The notes under the pieces are model-generated. The model did no database searches and was not told the DNA's origin. It saw only the letters and a list, made by a program, of their open reading frames with translations. Positions 45,062 to 53,935 of a DNA stretch of 64,000 bases are shown here, piece by piece. Location of the stretch: the NCBI RefSeq assembly GCF_014203095.1, contig NZ_JACHIG010000002.1, forward strand, positions 653,780 to 717,779, given 5' to 3'. Numbering within the stretch: position 1 is the first letter of the stretch; every line of letters starts with the position of its first letter. The position numbers and the translations under genes were made by a program. This stretch comes from Prosthecobacter vanneervenii (GTDB taxonomy: Bacteria > Verrucomicrobiota > Verrucomicrobiia > Verrucomicrobiales > Verrucomicrobiaceae).

Positions 45062-45118
45062 AGTGGCTCGTGAATCAGGGGGATGGCGTGCCGCACAGAG
45101 GACTGTGCGGACCCCTTT
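45062..45118. repeat. Dispersed copy of repeat A (short-loop form)
   Basis: TGGCTCGTGAATCAGGGGG is followed by the perfect hairpin CCGCACAG-AGGA-CTGTGCGG at 45091-45110, identical to the core of repeat A copy 2 at 30690-30709. It lies between the prenyltransferase-fold gene and the terminator. Confidence 0.75.
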
Positions 45119-45151
45119 GCTGGTGCCTGTGTGAAGCGCATGGCTCAACAA

Positions 45152-45179
45152 AAAACCCGGATCTTGCGATCCGGGTTTT
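45152..45179. terminator. Bidirectional factor-independent terminator
   Basis: A perfect 12-bp stem, AAAACCCGGATC pairing with GATCCGGGTTTT around a TTGC loop, gives A-runs and T-runs on both sides. It lies between the plus-strand gene ending at 45005 and the minus-strand gene ending at 45208, so it can stop both. Confidence 0.9.
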
Positions 45180-45207
45180 CTGAATGATTTCTGTGAGTGA
45201 CGTCTGA

Positions 45208-46542
45208 TTACGCCATGACTTCGGTGAGGATGCGGCCACCGTTGACGATGTCGATGGGACGAACGCCGTCGGCCATGATGCGCTTCTCGCCATTGATGCC
45301 GAGGAGGCGATACATGGTCTTGGCCAGATCTTCCGGACCCACAGCGTCGCGGTCGGGCTCGCCACCGAGAGGATCGGAGGCACCGTGGATGTAGCCTTCT
45401 TTCACACCACCACCGGCGAGGGCGACGGAGAAGACGCGAGGCCAGTGGTCACGGCCGTTGGTTCCGTTCACCTTCGGCGTGCGGCCGAATTCGGAGCTGA
45501 CCATGACGAGCGTGCGCTTGAGCATGCCGCGGTCGGAGAGGTCGGTGATGAGGCGGGCAAAGGCCTGGTCAAAATTGACAGCCTGGCCTTCGAAAGCGCT
45601 CTTGATGTTGGAGTGGTGGTCCCAGCTGCCGTAGTTCACGGAGACCATGCGGACGCCGGCTTCCACCAAGCGGCGGGCCAGCAGGAAGCGCTGACCGGCG
45701 GTGTTGCGGCCGTATTCGTCGCGCAGCTTGTCGGATTCCTTGGTGAGATCGAAGGCTTCGCGGGCTTTGGCGCTGCTGATCAGGCCGTAGGCGGACTGGT
45801 AGAAGCTGTCCATGGCGCTGATGGAGTCGGCTTTTTCGACGGCCTTGAAGTGCTCGTCCACGGCACCCAGGAGGTTGCGGCGGCGGTCAAAACGCTTTTC
45901 GTCCACGTCTTTCGGCGTGAGGAGGTCGCGGACGGTAAAGCCCTTGTCTGCGGGATCGCTGCCGAGAGCGAAGGGGCCGAAGGCGCTGCTCATGTAGCCG
46001 GTGCCCTGGTCAGGAGCGACCATGTTTGGCACCACGACGTAGGGAGGCAGGTTGTTGCGGCTGCCCTGCTCATGGGAGATGATGGAGCCGAAGCTGGGGA
46101 ACTTGATGGCCGGGCTGGGGCGGTAGCCGGTGAACATGTTGTGGGTGCCACGCTCATGGGCGGCCTCACCGTGCGTCATGGAGCGGATGACGGTGAGCTT
46201 GTTCATGATCTTGGCGATGTTGGCAAACTTCTCTCCCACATACTCTCCGGGAATGGAGGTTTTGATGGGGGTGAAGGGGCCGCGGTAGTCCGGGGAGGCA
46301 AAGGGCTTGGGATCCCAGGACTCGTGCTGGGCCATGCCGCCCGGCAGATAGATGTGAATGATGGAGTCCGCGATGGGCTTGAATGTCTCCACTTCGGGCA
46401 TCACCGACGCCGCCTGCAGACGCATCATATCAGGCAGGGTAAGGCCGAGGCCACCGACCATGCCGACGTAGAGGAAGTCACGACGGCTGACACCGGAACG
46501 CAGATCAAGGTGATTGCCCTGGCAGAAGGGGTGCATTTTCAT
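45208..46542 (-). CDS. DUF1501 protein, Tat-exported, without a DUF1549/DUF1553 neighbour
   Basis: 444 aa from the ATG at 46542. The Tat signal is VSRRDFLYVGMVGGLGLTLP (residues about 17-36). DUF1501 hallmarks are IYLPGGMAQHESWDPKP, SSEFGRTPKVNGTNGRDHWP and AGGGVKEGYIHGASD. The paired haem gene that normally precedes it is missing: upstream on the same strand is a zinc-ribbon protein. It may work with a partner encoded elsewhere, such as the protein at the window start. Confidence 0.93.
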   Translation of the reverse strand: MKMHPFCQGNHLDLRSGVSRRDFLYVGMVGGLGLTLPDMMRLQAASVMPEVETFKPIADSIIHIYLPGGMAQHESWDPKPFASPDYRGPFTPIKTSIPGEYVGEKFANIAKIMNKLTVIRSMTHGEAAHERGTHNMFTGYRPSPAIKFPSFGSIISHEQGSRNNLPPYVVVPNMVAPDQGTGYMSSAFGPFALGSDPADKGFTVRDLLTPKDVDEKRFDRRRNLLGAVDEHFKAVEKADSISAMDSFYQSAYGLISSAKAREAFDLTKESDKLRDEYGRNTAGQRFLLARRLVEAGVRMVSVNYGSWDHHSNIKSAFEGQAVNFDQAFARLITDLSDRGMLKRTLVMVSSEFGRTPKVNGTNGRDHWPRVFSVALAGGGVKEGYIHGASDPLGGEPDRDAVGPEDLAKTMYRLLGINGEKRIMADGVRPIDIVNGGRILTEVMA

Positions 46543-46646
46543 AGGAGTGAGGGGTGTTGTTGCTGAGAATCGGGAGGAGTTACGGGCTCTGCCGGGTATT
46601 CTTGCATATTTTGCGAAAAATGGCACGAATCGTGTCGTCCCAAGCT

Positions 46647-47852
46647 TCAGGGGTTTACCCAGCCGTATTGGACGAACTGATGGATCCAGACCTGAAAGTC
46701 CACCGGCGCGTCCGAAGGAAACTTGAGCAGCAAAGTCATGGGCACGGTGGCGTCTGTGCTCTGCTGCAGGCGATAGTCCAGCTCCTTGGCCAGCTGACTC
46801 TCTTTGTGCGCATAGCCATACACGACCTTGGCGCCAGGTTCGGAGATGTTGCGCAGGCTGTAGCAGCTCAGCACTTCAGGATCGCCAAAGGAGTTTTCAT
46901 AATGACCCGCGGGAGAAACCAGCACACGGAAGAGCGTGGGGGAGGCCTGCTTCCGCTCCAGAAAGTCTGACCACGCCATCTCCCCTGCCCCCACAAAAGA
47001 TTCCCAGTCCACGAGCGGTCCGGATGCGGTATGCTCAACCGTCGCCAAGCGCCGCCCGCCGCCTTCAAACACGACCACGTGCTCGCTGAATTTCGGTGAA
47101 ATCTCAGTGGTCTCCACGATCGAATCAAAGGCGATGGGGCCGTCTGCGTTTTTCGAATAGTAGATGTTCATCAACGACGCCACCCGCAGTTTGTCCCGCA
47201 CCATGGTAACGCGCTGTTTCCAAGTGGGGGCTTCAAGAAATTTGGTCAGCACATCCTGAGCCGCAGCCAGCTTGGCGAGGTTTTCATTGGAAACATTGGC
47301 CGCAGGCAGGGGAGAGGCGGTTTTGAGGTTGCTGCTGCCCGTGGGGCGGAAGACCAAGTTGCCTGAATTTACCGGCGGCAGCGTTTCGTCCGGCGCCAGC
47401 ATGGGCATAGCAGGCTGCGCAGGCTTCTCTTTTTCTGCGGCGGGTGATGTGATGGCTTCACCTGTGCCCGGGGCTTTCTGAGGAGCCGCACCAGAGGGGA
47501 GCAGACTCCAGACGATGAGAACCAGCACAATGAAACCGACCACGCCAGCACCGATCATGAGACGCTTGCGGAACTGCCTGATCTCAGGGTCCATCCGCAT
47601 GCGCTCGAAGGCATCTCCCGGCAGCGGCTGGGGCTCATAGGCGGGCTCGGAGCGTGGCTGGGGCGCAGCAGGGGCCGGGGGCTCGTTCTGCTGCATGAGA
47701 AGGGCGCGGCGCTTGGTCTTGGTGGTCTTTTCCGCCATCTGAAGCATCACTACCTGACCGCATTCGGGACAAGGACGCGAACGCGTCACTGAAGAGACCT
47801 GGATTTCGACGGTCTTTTCGCAGTGGGGACAGACAAGGGTGGTGGCCGGCAT
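46647..47852 (-). CDS. Zinc-ribbon membrane protein of unknown function
   Basis: 401 aa. An N-terminal zinc ribbon has CPHC (residues 8-11) and CPEC (28-31). After a Pro-rich stretch, one membrane helix (LMIGAGVVGFIVLVLIVWSLL, near residues 95-118) leads to an extracytoplasmic domain of about 280 residues, beta-rich (VVFEGGGRRLATVEHTASGP). The topology, cytoplasmic zinc ribbon plus periplasmic sensor-like domain, is common in PVC and myxobacterial proteins of unknown function. Confidence 0.82.
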   Translation of the reverse strand: MPATTLVCPHCEKTVEIQVSSVTRSRPCPECGQVVMLQMAEKTTKTKRRALLMQQNEPPAPAAPQPRSEPAYEPQPLPGDAFERMRMDPEIRQFRKRLMIGAGVVGFIVLVLIVWSLLPSGAAPQKAPGTGEAITSPAAEKEKPAQPAMPMLAPDETLPPVNSGNLVFRPTGSSNLKTASPLPAANVSNENLAKLAAAQDVLTKFLEAPTWKQRVTMVRDKLRVASLMNIYYSKNADGPIAFDSIVETTEISPKFSEHVVVFEGGGRRLATVEHTASGPLVDWESFVGAGEMAWSDFLERKQASPTLFRVLVSPAGHYENSFGDPEVLSCYSLRNISEPGAKVVYGYAHKESQLAKELDYRLQQSTDATVPMTLLLKFPSDAPVDFQVWIHQFVQYGWVNP

Positions 47853-47922
47853 TCGATGCTAATCAGGAAAGAGGGGGAGGTGTACTGTGGTAGTTGAACG
47901 CCAAACCGCAACCAACGGTTGC

Positions 47923-48885
47923 TCAATTTCCGTGCCACGAAGCCATGGCCACGCCACCACTGGAGCGCAGCCTCTGCAGGCCCCAGCTCATCATGATACG
48001 AGCGTCTTCCCAGATGTATTTCGTCTTGGTGCCGAGCTGCACCAGAATCACCTCGCGCCCGCCGCTGATGGCGCTGGAAATGAGGCAGCGCCCGCTGGCC
48101 ACGGTGTAGCCGGTCTTCATGCCATTGCACTCGGGCATGACGCCCAGGAGCTCATTGGTGTTTGTCAGCGTGACCACACGTCCGTCGGCGCGGCGGAAAG
48201 AGAAGTATTTCCGACGGACGATGTCGCGGATGGTGCTGTTGCGATAAGCCGCCATGGCCACACGGGCCATATCCCGGGCGGTGGAGTACTGGCCGCCAAC
48301 GGTGAGGCCGTGGGGGTTTTTGAAATTCGAGTTTGCACAGCCCAGGGAGCGGGCCTTGGCGTTCATCTTGGAGGCAAAGGCGCTGATGCTGCCCGCATTG
48401 TCCCGAGCCAGCACATTGGCGACGTCGTTGGCACTCTTCACGAGAAAGGCGTAGAGCAGCTCACGGCGGGAGTACACCTCCCCGGGGCGGATCCCCAGGC
48501 GCGTGGGCTCCACAGCCACGTCCGAGGCCTGAACACGGACCATTTTATCTAAATTTCCCGCATCCAGCACCACCAGCGCGGTCACCAACTTTTGAGTGCT
48601 GGCAACGGCGCGGGCGGTTTCAAAGCTGCGCCCTGCGAGATGCTGGCCGCTGCGGGCGTCCAGCAGCAGATAGGAGGCGGCGCGGATGGAGGGGCCTGAA
48701 GTGGCCACCAGCATGGGCCGCTCCGGGAGCATGACGGGCATGACCTGGGCGTCGTCCCCCTGGGCATACATGTGCTGGGAATTAGGCGCCACAGGCAGGG
48801 CACGCACCACGCCCATGTCTGCACAACTGGCCAGCGAACATGCCGCCACGCCTGAAATCAAAAGCTGGATCAGTCTCATCATCAT
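47923..48885 (-). CDS. D-alanyl-D-alanine carboxypeptidase, S11 family lipoprotein
   Basis: 320 aa from the first of three adjacent ATGs at 48885. A lipoprotein signal (LLISGVAACSLASC, Cys21) is followed by the penicillin-binding motifs: SxxK as STQK (residues 96-99), SxN as SAND, and KTG in MKTGYT. The chain ends soon after the catalytic domain, with no C-terminal PBP5-type beta domain or amphipathic anchor; the lipid anchor probably replaces it. It trims peptidoglycan stem peptides in the periplasm. Confidence 0.93.
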   Translation of the reverse strand: MMMRLIQLLISGVAACSLASCADMGVVRALPVAPNSQHMYAQGDDAQVMPVMLPERPMLVATSGPSIRAASYLLLDARSGQHLAGRSFETARAVASTQKLVTALVVLDAGNLDKMVRVQASDVAVEPTRLGIRPGEVYSRRELLYAFLVKSANDVANVLARDNAGSISAFASKMNAKARSLGCANSNFKNPHGLTVGGQYSTARDMARVAMAAYRNSTIRDIVRRKYFSFRRADGRVVTLTNTNELLGVMPECNGMKTGYTVASGRCLISSAISGGREVILVQLGTKTKYIWEDARIMMSWGLQRLRSSGGVAMASWHGN

Positions 48886-49034
48886 GGATTCGAAGAAGGA
48901 GGAGGAACGCCGGGCCGGCCCGCAAGTTTCGTGCCCGGGAGGGGGCCGGTCATGGCGCGCCTGCATCTAGGCCACCCCCTGTTTGTTGTCAAACCTTGCG
49001 CCCCGCCGCCCCGCGCTCCATGTTCGCGGCCCTT

Positions 49035-49922
49035 ATGGCACTTATCATCAACGGCGAGCAGATCGACGACGAAATCATCGAGGCGGAGTTCCGCCACATC
49101 AAAAGCCATTTCGAGCGCACCCTCCAAGTGGCGTGCTGCGAGCGCGATCCCGAATTCCGCACGATGGCCAAGGACAACGTGGCCTCCCGCGTGCTGCTGA
49201 ACCAGGAAAGCCGCCGCCGCCACCCCGAAGTCTCCGAGGAGGAAATCACTGCGCGGCTGAACAAGCTGATCGACGAAGCCGGGGGTGAAACGCAGTTCTA
49301 TGTGAACATCGGCATGCCCATGAAGGATGCCTCCCTGGTGCGCGAAAACGTGGCTGGCGGTGTGCGCCTGGACAAGACGCTACAGGAGATCTACGCCCCC
49401 GAACCCGAGCCCACCGAGGCCGAACTGCGCGCCTGCTACGAGGCCAACCTGAAGCACTACATGACCGACGAAGAGATCCGTGCCTCCCACATCACCAAAG
49501 GACTGCAGGGTGCCACGAGCCGCCAGGAGATCTACATGGCCATGCGCGACATCCGCTCCCAGCTGCTGGCGGGGGCGGACTTTGCCAAGCTGGCCGAGGA
49601 GCACCGCAATGACGAGCAGCAGCAGATTGATCTGGGGTGGTTCAAGCGCGGTGAGTTCATGGAGGAGTTTGAGACCATCGCCTTTTCCATGGGCGAGGGC
49701 GAGATCAGCCCCGTCTTCACCACGCAGCTGGGCTTTCACGTCTGCACCCTGACCGGCCGCCGCCCCTCGGTGGCGCGCCCGTTTGACGAAGTGAAGGAGG
49801 ACGTCCGCAACCGTTTCATCGAAGAATACCGCGACAAAAAATTCAACGCGTTCCTCGAAGAACTGAAAGCAAAGGCCAAGATCGAAGACACCGATCCCGA
49901 AGGCGAGAACTGCCAGCACTGA
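49035..49922 (+). CDS. Parvulin-type peptidyl-prolyl cis-trans isomerase, apparently cytoplasmic
   Basis: 295 aa from 49035 (MALIINGEQIDDE); an ATG 15 bp upstream at 49020 is an equal alternative. The helical N-terminal region resembles the SurA/PrsA chaperone domain. The rotamase domain has IRASHITKGL, FAKLAEEHRNDEQQQIDLGWFKRGEFMEEF split over its core, and SPVFTTQLGFHVCTLTGRRP. Unlike most SurA/PpiC proteins there is no signal peptide or TM. Divergent from the carboxypeptidase gene. Confidence 0.9.
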   Translation: MALIINGEQIDDEIIEAEFRHIKSHFERTLQVACCERDPEFRTMAKDNVASRVLLNQESRRRHPEVSEEEITARLNKLIDEAGGETQFYVNIGMPMKDASLVRENVAGGVRLDKTLQEIYAPEPEPTEAELRACYEANLKHYMTDEEIRASHITKGLQGATSRQEIYMAMRDIRSQLLAGADFAKLAEEHRNDEQQQIDLGWFKRGEFMEEFETIAFSMGEGEISPVFTTQLGFHVCTLTGRRPSVARPFDEVKEDVRNRFIEEYRDKKFNAFLEELKAKAKIEDTDPEGENCQH

Positions 49923-49960
49923 TGAGGCGAGTGAGGCAGGCACTCCGGCCTGCCATCCTG

Positions 49961-50509
49961 CTACATCTTTGAGATCACCGGCACCGGTGGCTGAATGTCC
50001 CGCAGAGGCTCTGGGAGTTCGTCCATCGGTGGAGGGCCGGGGAAGTTGTCATCCACAAAGCGCCGCCAGGTATCCCGCGTCTTTTGGGAAATGAAGCCCT
50101 GCACGGTGTCGCCGCACTTGCCGCAGATCATCACGCTGTGCAGGAGAGAGAGGCCCTCGCATACTCCGGTGATGACAAAGTCGTCCATTCCTTCGGCATC
50201 GCGGCGGGCATCGCACACGGCGCAGGAGTCCAGACCGCGGTCCACGGACACCTGCTCGTGCTGAAACTGGGCCAGGCGCTTTTTCGACTCCTGGGAGAAC
50301 TCTTCCATCATCTGGGTGCGGCAGTGGTCGCAGAGGGCGTACTCCATGACGCACTCGCCACGCTTGTAGGCCTTGGAAATCTGAAAGCCGCCGGGAAAAT
50401 CTGGCAGCGACTCCCCGCAGCGCGTGCAGTTCTGAAACGGACGCTCCTCATACTCGCACCGCAGGTCTGGCGGGATGGGGGGCGGCTGCTGGAGATCGTG
50501 GTCAGACAT
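49961..50509 (-). CDS. Small protein with two putative zinc-binding clusters
   Basis: 182 aa from the ATG at 50509. Four CxxC knuckles are present: CTRC, CDHC, CAVC and CGKC, which pair into two zinc ribbons separated by a helical segment (MMEEFSQESKKRLAQFQHEQ). No signal or membrane helix. The C-terminal tail is proline-rich. No family recognised; divergently transcribed from the PQQ-type propeller gene with 51 bp between starts. Confidence 0.78.
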   Translation of the reverse strand: MSDHDLQQPPPIPPDLRCEYEERPFQNCTRCGESLPDFPGGFQISKAYKRGECVMEYALCDHCRTQMMEEFSQESKKRLAQFQHEQVSVDRGLDSCAVCDARRDAEGMDDFVITGVCEGLSLLHSVMICGKCGDTVQGFISQKTRDTWRRFVDDNFPGPPPMDELPEPLRDIQPPVPVISKM

Positions 50510-50560
50510 CGGCTTGTTTGCAACAAAGCGCACAACATGCCAGTTTCACAGTGTAATCTC

Positions 50561-51694
50561 ATGCGCGCCCCGCTTTTCCTCAGCCTCCTCCTCGCCGCCT
50601 CCCTGCAGGCCCAGAACACCGACTGGCCAGACTCACGTGGCAATGCCGCCATGACCGGCACCTCGCCGGTGGAGCTGAAATTTCCCCTGGAGCTGGCGTG
50701 GCAGTTCAAGCTGATGGACAAGCCGAAGGGGCAGGCGGAGATGCTCGTGTCCAGTGCGGTGGTGCGTGGCGGCAAGGTGTATCTCGGCTGCAAGGACGGG
50801 AAGTTTTTCTGCCTGGATCTGACCACGGGCAAGGAAGTCTGGCACACCGAGGCCAAGGGGGCCTTTGACGGAGCGGCCGCGTTTGCAGGAGACTTCGTCG
50901 TAGCGGGCTGCCAGGATGGATTTATCTATGCCTGGAACGCTGCCACCGGCAAAGAAGGCTGGAAATATGAAACGCAGGCGGAGATCCACGCCGCCGCCAA
51001 TGTGTGGACCGATCCCGATACCAAGGCGCAGAAGATCATCATCGGCAGCTACGACTATTCCATCTACTGCCTGGATGCCAAATCAGGCGTCAAAGAATGG
51101 GCCGCTGAAACCGGCTACTACATCAACGGCGGCTCTGCGGTGGGGGATGGCAAGGTGGTCTTTGGCGGCTGCGACAGCGTGCTGCATGTGCATGATGTGA
51201 AGACCGGCAAGGAGGAGCGCCAGATCGAGGTGGGAGCGTACATCGGCAACAATGTGGCGATTGCAGACGGTGTCATCTACGTGAGCCACTACGGCAACCG
51301 AGTGGGGGCCTACAAGATTGCCGACGGCACCAAGCTCTGGGAATACGGTGAGCGTGAATTTGAATACTACGCCGCGCCGGCCATCTGGGAAAACGGCGTG
51401 TATGTCGGAGGCAGAGACAAACGCTTTCACGCGATCGACCGCAAGACCGGTGCGCAGCTTTGGGAATTCCGCGCACGGGATCGGATCGACAGCAGCGCCG
51501 TCATCTGCGCCGGCAAGGTGGCCCTGTTTGGCTGCGACGACGGGTATCTGTATGCACTGGATCTGAAGACCGGCAAAGAGGTGTGGCACAACGAGATCGG
51601 TGCGCCGGTGAAGACCTCAGCAGCCGTAGCGGGGAACTACGTGCTGTTTGGGGCGGATGATGGGGTGCTGTATGTGTTTCGGAACGGGAAGTGA
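50561..51694 (+). CDS. Secreted PQQ/BamB-like beta-propeller protein
   Basis: 377 aa from the ATG at 50561, which opens a signal peptide (MRAPLFLSLLLAASLQAQ). About seven PQQ-type blades are visible through repeated xLDxxTGKExWxxE segments: LDLTTGKEVWHTEAKG, WNAATGKEGWKYETQAE, LDAKSGVKEWAAETGYY and LDLKTGKEVWHNEIGAPV. There is no lipobox and no dehydrogenase catalytic domain, so a binding or scaffold role is likely. Such proteins are abundant in Verrucomicrobia and Planctomycetes. Confidence 0.9.
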   Translation: MRAPLFLSLLLAASLQAQNTDWPDSRGNAAMTGTSPVELKFPLELAWQFKLMDKPKGQAEMLVSSAVVRGGKVYLGCKDGKFFCLDLTTGKEVWHTEAKGAFDGAAAFAGDFVVAGCQDGFIYAWNAATGKEGWKYETQAEIHAAANVWTDPDTKAQKIIIGSYDYSIYCLDAKSGVKEWAAETGYYINGGSAVGDGKVVFGGCDSVLHVHDVKTGKEERQIEVGAYIGNNVAIADGVIYVSHYGNRVGAYKIADGTKLWEYGEREFEYYAAPAIWENGVYVGGRDKRFHAIDRKTGAQLWEFRARDRIDSSAVICAGKVALFGCDDGYLYALDLKTGKEVWHNEIGAPVKTSAAVAGNYVLFGADDGVLYVFRNGK

Positions 51695-51718
51695 AAGACG
51701 CCCGCATGTTTGCGGCTA

Positions 51719-52285
51719 TCACGCCATCCCCAAGGCCGCAGCGGCAGTCTCCATCTGGGTCAAGGCACCGTAGCAGCCCATGCCGACCTTGGGGATGAGG
51801 CCGAAGAGATGGCGCAGCTTGCGCCGGGCACGCCAGGCGATGGAGCGGCGGATGTTGCGGTGGATGGCGAATTTCTTGACGTATTTCGTCACTGTCCAGT
51901 GGGTGGTCAGGCCATCGGGGAAGAAGGCGGTGTCGCCAGCACGCAGCGTGTGGACCTTGCGGCCTTCATTCTGTTCCTCGATCACCACCTCTCCTTCCAG
52001 AATCTGCACGATCTCATCCAGGCCGTATATCCACTTGAACCGGCCCGCGTGGCACTCCCAGACTGCGCATGAGAGCGTCTGGTCGGCCGCGATGGCCAGC
52101 GTGGAAGCCCGGGCGATCGGGTTGCCCTCCAGAATCCATTCGGGATTGATGGGGGCTGGATGGAGATCCTGCTGCTGGACGGAACCCGTCTGGATGACTG
52201 GAGAGTTGCTGGAAATTCGATGCGCAGCGGAGAGGAGCGAGCTGCCATCGCTAAAGCCGAAAGGTGAGTGGATTGTTTTTTCCAT
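51719..52285 (-). CDS. Cupin-domain protein
   Basis: 188 aa from the ATG at 52285; an ATG at 52303 (MVKFEN) is also possible. The central cupin barrel (about residues 75-135) has FKWIYGLDEIVQILEGEVVI and LRAGDTAFFPDGLTTHWTV, matching the DUF861/EutQ-like cupin pattern. A C-terminal helical tail is rich in Arg. Cytoplasmic. Probably binds a small carboxylate or sugar acid; no substrate can be read from sequence. Confidence 0.85.
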   Translation of the reverse strand: MEKTIHSPFGFSDGSSLLSAAHRISSNSPVIQTGSVQQQDLHPAPINPEWILEGNPIARASTLAIAADQTLSCAVWECHAGRFKWIYGLDEIVQILEGEVVIEEQNEGRKVHTLRAGDTAFFPDGLTTHWTVTKYVKKFAIHRNIRRSIAWRARRKLRHLFGLIPKVGMGCYGALTQMETAAAALGMA

Positions 52286-52498
52286 ATTTTCGAATTTAAC
52301 CATAATAGCTAAATTGCCTATGTCCAGAGCTAACCTGTAAAGGAAGCCTGACAGGAACCTCAAAGTATCCATTTAGAGGCACTAAAGACCGAAGACGGGA
52401 GCACCCCGGTGCAGCCGTGTTTGCCAGCCGGGCAGGGAGCTGGGACACAGGAGAGCGCGAGGGATCTGGACGATCCCCGCTCCTCCAAGAGCGCAGGC

Positions 52499-53827
52499 TT
52501 ACTTTCCTTTGTTTTCCCGCACATGCTTCAGCGCTGCGGCCTGCATGAATTTGCTGGCGGCAGGAGTACTGGCATGGCCGGTGAGCACGTCGGTGTGCAT
52601 TTCCTTGGGAATCGTCAGAGCATTGTAGGCGGCGTACACGCTGGTGGGCGGGCAGGTGGTGTCGATGAAGCCCACGGTGACGACGGCCCCTTTGCACTTG
52701 GCGCGGGTGGCAAAGTTCATGTTGTCAAAATAGCGCGAGGCCTGCAGCGCCTCGGGGTCTGGCTTGCCGCTGGCGTCATTGGGCACGATCTTGGGCCAGC
52801 CGCTGATGCGGTTGGCCTGGCTGCCGGTGTGGTCGCAGCCGGCAGGAACGCCCGCGCAGATGAAGGAAACGCGTGCATCCAGACCGGCGGCGGCAAAGGC
52901 CTGGAAGCCACCCTGACTGGCACCGTAAACGATGAGGGTCTTGCCATCCCACTCGGGCTGGGCTGTGAGGAAGTCGATGGCGCGGATCAGGCGCAGAAAC
53001 ATGCCTTTGAAGTAGATCTTCTCGCGGTCCTTCGCGCCTTCGATGCGGTAGTCCTTCAACTCACCGGCGGCGAGTGCGTCGTAATATTCCTTGGGTTTGC
53101 CGTTGGGCAGGCCATGGGCATTGATGTCCATGGAGAGCATGCCGCCTTCATTGAGAGCCCAGGAAACTGCGCCGAGATTGGCACTGCGCACCCCTGCCCC
53201 ATGCACGTGCAGGATGGCGGGGAGAGATTTGGGCTTGGCCCCCTGCGGCCTGCCAAAGTAGCCGCTCACGGGTTTGCCGAGGCACTCGATCTGCACGTCA
53301 AAGGCTTCCACGCCTTTGGGAGCTTTTTCCACGGGGGTGAGCACGGGCTTGAGCGGCACCTGCGCAAGCGCGGCTTTTTGTGCCTGCCAGAAAGCATCGA
53401 AGTCATCTGGTACCGGCATGCTGGGCTTCAGCAGCAGGGGGTCATAGCCTGCGGCGGCCAGCGCGGTGGTCTTGCCGCTGGTCACGCGCAGCTGCAGAAA
53501 GCCGGGCTCATCCAGCTTGCCGGTGATGGTCGCCTTGCCTTCCTTCAGCTCCAAGGTTTGTGCAGGCTGGGGCTGCAGGCCGTCTTTGGAGAAGACGCAG
53601 GTCACTTTGCCCGAGATAGGCTTGCCATCCTGCTGTGCCTCGATGGTTAAGGTGGCCGCTTCACCTGTCTTATAGAGCGCGTCTGCGCGATCCGTCACCG
53701 CCTTGAGCGTCAGCACCGGAGCAGAGGGGGCTGCTGGAGCGACGGGTTCCTTGGCTGCGGCAGGTGCCTGGGCCTGGAGATTGAGCGCAGCGAGGAGCCA
53801 GATGGCAGAGACGAGCTTTAATTTCAT
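52499..53827 (-). CDS. Secreted AXE1/CE7-like acetyl esterase with N-terminal Ig-like domain
   Basis: 442 aa from the ATG at 53827, with a signal peptide (KLVSAIWLLAALNLQAQA). An Ala/Pro linker and an Ig-like domain (LTLKAVTDRADALYKTGEAA, about 37-125) precede the AXE1 (PF05448-type) hydrolase. Its nucleophile is in YGASQGGFQAF, the acid probably in GFIDTTCPPTSV and the histidine in LTGHAST. The CE7 RGQ motif is not evident. Acetyl-xylan or related carbohydrate deacetylation in the periplasm or outside is likely. Confidence 0.88.
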   Translation of the reverse strand: MKLKLVSAIWLLAALNLQAQAPAAAKEPVAPAAPSAPVLTLKAVTDRADALYKTGEAATLTIEAQQDGKPISGKVTCVFSKDGLQPQPAQTLELKEGKATITGKLDEPGFLQLRVTSGKTTALAAAGYDPLLLKPSMPVPDDFDAFWQAQKAALAQVPLKPVLTPVEKAPKGVEAFDVQIECLGKPVSGYFGRPQGAKPKSLPAILHVHGAGVRSANLGAVSWALNEGGMLSMDINAHGLPNGKPKEYYDALAAGELKDYRIEGAKDREKIYFKGMFLRLIRAIDFLTAQPEWDGKTLIVYGASQGGFQAFAAAGLDARVSFICAGVPAGCDHTGSQANRISGWPKIVPNDASGKPDPEALQASRYFDNMNFATRAKCKGAVVTVGFIDTTCPPTSVYAAYNALTIPKEMHTDVLTGHASTPAASKFMQAAALKHVRENKGK

Positions 53828-53935
53828 GTGGCCGATGCTGGGACAAAGTGCGCCGCAGATCAATCTTCAATCAACATGAGATGACATCCTTCTTCTTGAT
53901 CGAACCGGAGTTGTTCTCCATGCTCCGGCACCCCC

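Noticed and set aside
45385..46566. 393-codon plus-strand frame opposite the DUF1501 gene
   Set aside because: Antisense shadow with no domain; DUF1501 motifs and Tat signal are clear on the other strand.
52373..52498. Terminator between the cupin and esterase genes
   Set aside because: Only a 6-bp hairpin (GGGATC/GATCCC at 52461-52477) without a T-run; too weak to call.
52409..53650. 413-codon plus-strand frame opposite the AXE1-like esterase
   Set aside because: Antisense shadow; the esterase has signal peptide, Ig-like domain and catalytic motifs.
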